DNA of 35,609 nt from contig NZ_JACHIA010000035.1 in NCBI RefSeq assembly GCF_014202995.1, positions 1 through 35,609 of the forward strand, read 5' to 3'. A program made the position numbers and the translations under genes. Below are positions 34,401 through 35,609 of the stretch, in pieces. Numbering within the stretch: position 1 is the stretch's first letter; each line of letters begins with the position of its first letter. The notes below the pieces were generated by a model, which worked only from the letters and a program-made list of their open reading frames with translations, was not told where the DNA came from and did no database searches. The DNA is from Longimicrobium terrae. Its GTDB lineage: Bacteria; Gemmatimonadota; Gemmatimonadetes; Longimicrobiales; Longimicrobiaceae.

Positions 34401-34477
34401 GAGTTCTGCGCGCTCAGCCCCGCCGTGCCCAGCAGGGCGAAGACGAGCGCGAGAAGCAACTGACGAGCAAGAGCCAT
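31439..34477 (-). CDS. susC: SusC/RagA-family TonB-dependent transporter
   Basis: A 1012-residue outer-membrane barrel for TonB-powered uptake. Signal peptide 1-23; carboxypeptidase-regulatory-like domain (about 25-105: IAGRVVDAATQEPLAGAGV); plug domain with the SusC signatures VAVGYGQRRVRDVTGSV, IRIRGGTSVNASNEPLFVVDGVP and VLKDASSTAIYGSRGANGV; then the 22-strand barrel ending in a C-terminal Phe (VSLGF). A calcium-type loop DVNGDGTLDDLDL lies in the last third. GGAGG 7 bases before the ATG at 34477 supports that start; the frame is open 90 codons further upstream but low-complexity and Pro-rich. A TTGACA promoter-like site lies at 34797-34802. Partner of susD downstream. Confidence 0.95.
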   Translation of the reverse strand: MALARQLLLALVFALLGTAGLSAQNSPGTIAGRVVDAATQEPLAGAGVSVASRNATTGPDGRFSIAGIPAGSYTVRVSRISYTPATQSVTVAAGGTATVEIALTPGQAVVLESVVAVGYGQRRVRDVTGSVAAVSPGEFNTGRVVSPEQLIQSKVAGVQVVDNGEPGGGMNIRIRGGTSVNASNEPLFVVDGVPLAAGGGLSAGRNPLNFINPNDIARVTVLKDASSTAIYGSRGANGVVIIETKTGTQGANFEYSNSFSTSRIVGEPDFLSTEQFRGVVQEFAPERMNLLGSTSTDWRDAVQRNGVGQEHQFAVAGSGDNMNYRLSLGYLDQEGVLRGSSTERLSGALNYNHRLFANRLNVRATVRGARTKDQFTPGGVLGAATVFDPTQPIRNAQGGWFEQPSSLPLAPNNPVAELALALDDGTTYRSIGSLEAQYRLPFLEQIAATLRIGYDAAQSERRGFLPSTLQAQIENRTTCSRGASDPPCPTGQISRSTPDENTGVIDAFANYTSRIARWNSDIDATAGYSYESTHAESPFFQARGLSTDLLGPNGVPSAQEVVSRLSVRDNKLASFFGRVNYTLADRYLLTLSVRRDGSSRFAPGNQWGTFPAAALAWRVSDEGFMDNVEWVSDLKLRGSWGVNGNQAIGDYLWVPDYRYGDAFTRVQFGNEFVTTIRPTAVDPDIKWEETTSYNLGLDYGLFNDRLTGAVEYYHKDTDDLIFRVPVAAGTYVSNFVTTNVGSVRNQGVEFSINARVLDGGRDGFRYDASFNAARNHNELLRVNAGSGSQTIEVGDIAGGQGSRIQVLQPGNPINSFFVYHHNRDSRGRPVYSDVNGDGTLDDLDLYQDRNEDGKITQDDRAAFRSPAPEWLFGHTSQFGFRSLDLSFTLRANLGNYVYNNQASNQGYYNALKNAGGLTNLHASVLEYGFMAPQFFSDVYVEDASFLRMDNVTLGWTLPVVRGVQRARVYGTVQNAFTVTGYSGVDPTAGLNGIDNNIYPRSRTFSAGVSLGF

Positions 34478-34773
34478 GGTGTGACCTCCAACTGCCGGTT
34501 GAACAAGAAATCCTGAGCCCGCCGCGGCGTGGCGAAGGGGCGCAGGGTGAGGGTGCCGGCGCGGAGCCGGCTGGAAAAATTCGGGCGTGGTCGGGATGGA
34601 ACGGGCTCCCGCGGGGGGAGCGGATCGTGGATGGCGCCGGGGCGGCGAATCGCCCGCGGCGCCGCTCTGCGTGGGCATGTCCGCGGCGGGCGGATGCTGC
34701 GCAAGCGGCGAAAGGAGTGCATCCAGGCGGATCGCCATCTTCCGCACACTCCTTCCAGACCCATATTTGCACC

Positions 34774-34802
34774 AAAGTGAGGGGTGCCGGCCACAGTGTC
34801 AA
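34774..34802 (-). promoter_or_regulatory. Candidate promoter of susC
   Basis: On the minus strand, TTGACA (34802-34797) is a perfect -35 hexamer; 17 bases on is CACTTT, a poor -10. The predicted transcript would have a leader of about 290 bases before susC. The AT-richer segment just upstream (34803-34830) could hold an operator. Confidence 0.4.
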
Positions 34803-35515
34803 CGCTTTGTTTCGATTGCTTCCAAAATCACCGCGAGCACGTCACGGATGGACGTCCACACCCGCCACTTTCCCCACGGGCGCTTTCCGGATTCAACTCA
34901 GGAATCTGCTCGCCGGAACGCGAAAAACGACGGTCTTCTTGTCGCGGCGCATCACAATCCGCGTGTCAGGTGATCTGATCACCAGCATTCATGAGCGGTA
35001 TCCGGGGATTGGCGTGCGAGTGCGCGAATGCGGTCTGTCGCCTTCCGAGCCCGGTGCTGGATTCGGGATTGATGATCGTCCGTGCCCGGCGTGCCGGTCC
35101 CGCTACCCTTCCTGACCGTGATCGGGGGCGCGTGAAACGGTCATCGAGAGGAGGTTCAGAGGCCCTTCGATGACGAATGCGCTCACACATTCATCTCCCT
35201 TTGCCGCCACCGTAAAAATCCGCAGTCCGAAAGGTGCCACTCGCGGTCGGCCGAGCATTCTCCAAGAGTGGCAAGCTCTGATCGGCAAAAGAATTCCGTC
35301 TTCCATCCGGCAGATCTTTCCCGGATTGTTCTTCGGTCTTCCAAACTGGGAGGTCGCCATCTACCCGGTGCCTGTAAACGGCGTGCGGTGGCGGATGAGG
35401 GAAGATGTGATGGCGGGAGCGTGATACTTCGGATGATGGCGATCGCGCGGCGGGTTCGGCCGATTCTGCACCGCGTGGCGCGTCCATCCAGCGACGGAAA
35501 GCACTGATGGGCCGG
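34803..35515. other. Upstream region of susC without a supported gene
   Basis: About 700 bases with somewhat lower GC than the surroundings. Short frames occur on both strands (for example 35170-35424) but none has recognisable domains plus a well-placed ribosome site. It may be degraded DNA bordering the intron at 35516. Confidence 0.4.
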
Positions 35516-35609
35516 ATCGGGATAGGGGGGCCGGAGTTACCCCCGGCACCCCCTCCCCCACCACCGTACGTACGGGTCCGTATACGGCGGTTCAGAAGGT
35601 TGATGGACT
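35516..35609 (-). mobile_element. 3' end of a group II intron (domains V and VI), truncated by the window edge
   Basis: Read on the minus strand, 35593-35560 (34 bases) folds as domain V: a lower stem with catalytic triad CGC whose middle G pairs with U, the block CCGTAT facing GTACGG, an AC two-base bulge, and a short capped upper stem. Next comes a G-rich stem-loop with TAAC in the loop (about 35555-35527), as expected for domain VI with its branch-point A, and the 3' end CCTATCCCGAT at 35526-35516. A CGC triad is typical of the IIC class. The intron-encoded reverse transcriptase would lie beyond 35609. The exact 3' splice site is inferred. Confidence 0.75.

Noticed and set aside
31046-34516. 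1156-codon open frame on the plus strand
   Set aside because: It lies antisense to the certain susC gene, its translation is low-complexity and Val/Ala/His/Arg-rich, and no domain is recognisable; a GC-rich shadow frame.
34478-34747. 90-codon in-frame extension of susC
   Set aside because: Although AAGGAG precedes an ATG at 34738, the segment is Pro/Arg-rich and ends at a clear signal peptide with its own GGAGG site.
35170-35424. 84-codon open frame on the plus strand
   Set aside because: AGGAGG lies about 15 bases upstream, too far, and the product has no recognisable domain or neighbour support.

Overview
The window is GC-rich DNA, dense with genes, from a bacterium that has SusC/SusD-type outer-membrane nutrient uptake, several secreted glycoside hydrolases, lipoprotein signals and many rho-independent hairpins. 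SusC/SusD combined with this base composition suggests Gemmatimonadota, perhaps a Longimicrobium relative, rather than a typical Bacteroidota. That is inference from composition and gene families; no rRNA or marker gene is present.

Layout. 1-787: intergenic DNA made of nested inverted repeats. 788-2799 (+): kduI and a secreted DUF4861 protein, a uronate/pectin-type pair closed by a strong hairpin. 2925-3980 (-): Mrr-like restriction endonuclease. 4242-5288 (+): YahK-type zinc alcohol dehydrogenase. 5438-5812 (-): single-domain response regulator. 6642-7859 (+): ROK-family regulator. 8250-9911 (-): CoiA-like nuclease with a long unrecognised C-terminal part. 10238-12084 (+): three small genes (unknown protein, lipoprotein, LRR-like protein). 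12134-13093 (-): NAD(P)-dependent epimerase. 13535-13813 (+): 92-aa unknown protein behind a palindrome. 14001-15068 (-): Gfo/Idh/MocA oxidoreductase. 15504-16724 (+): second ROK regulator, paralogous to the first. 16931-17755 (-): GHKL ATPase-domain protein with a related palindrome upstream. 18023-18166 (-): 47-codon gene whose product carries a lasso-RiPP-type leader signature, with its own RBS and terminator. 18455-19267 (-): formyltransferase-fold enzyme. 19567-22302 (+): secreted multidomain six-hairpin glycosidase. 22541-22745 (+): small transcription unit with promoter, leader, 27-codon ORF and hairpin. 22777-34477 (-): starch/maltodextrin locus. 35516-35609 (-): 3' end of a group II intron running off the window.

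The starch locus is the main functional block. SusC and SusD would bind and import maltodextrins across the outer membrane. A CBM20-like esterase-fold protein, a GH13 alpha-amylase and a GH97 inverting alpha-glucosidase would trim glucans outside the cytoplasm. A GPH/SLC45-like MFS permease would carry the products inward. Two stable hairpins and over 500 bases of untranslated DNA separate susCD from the enzyme genes, so the locus is probably two or more transcription units. The two ROK regulators, the Gfo/Idh/MocA oxidoreductase, KduI and the six-hairpin glycosidase add to a picture of a cell specialised in plant-type glycans. The most unusual items are the small genes, especially the lasso-leader-like peptide at 18023-18166, and the shared palindrome at 13489 and 17801.
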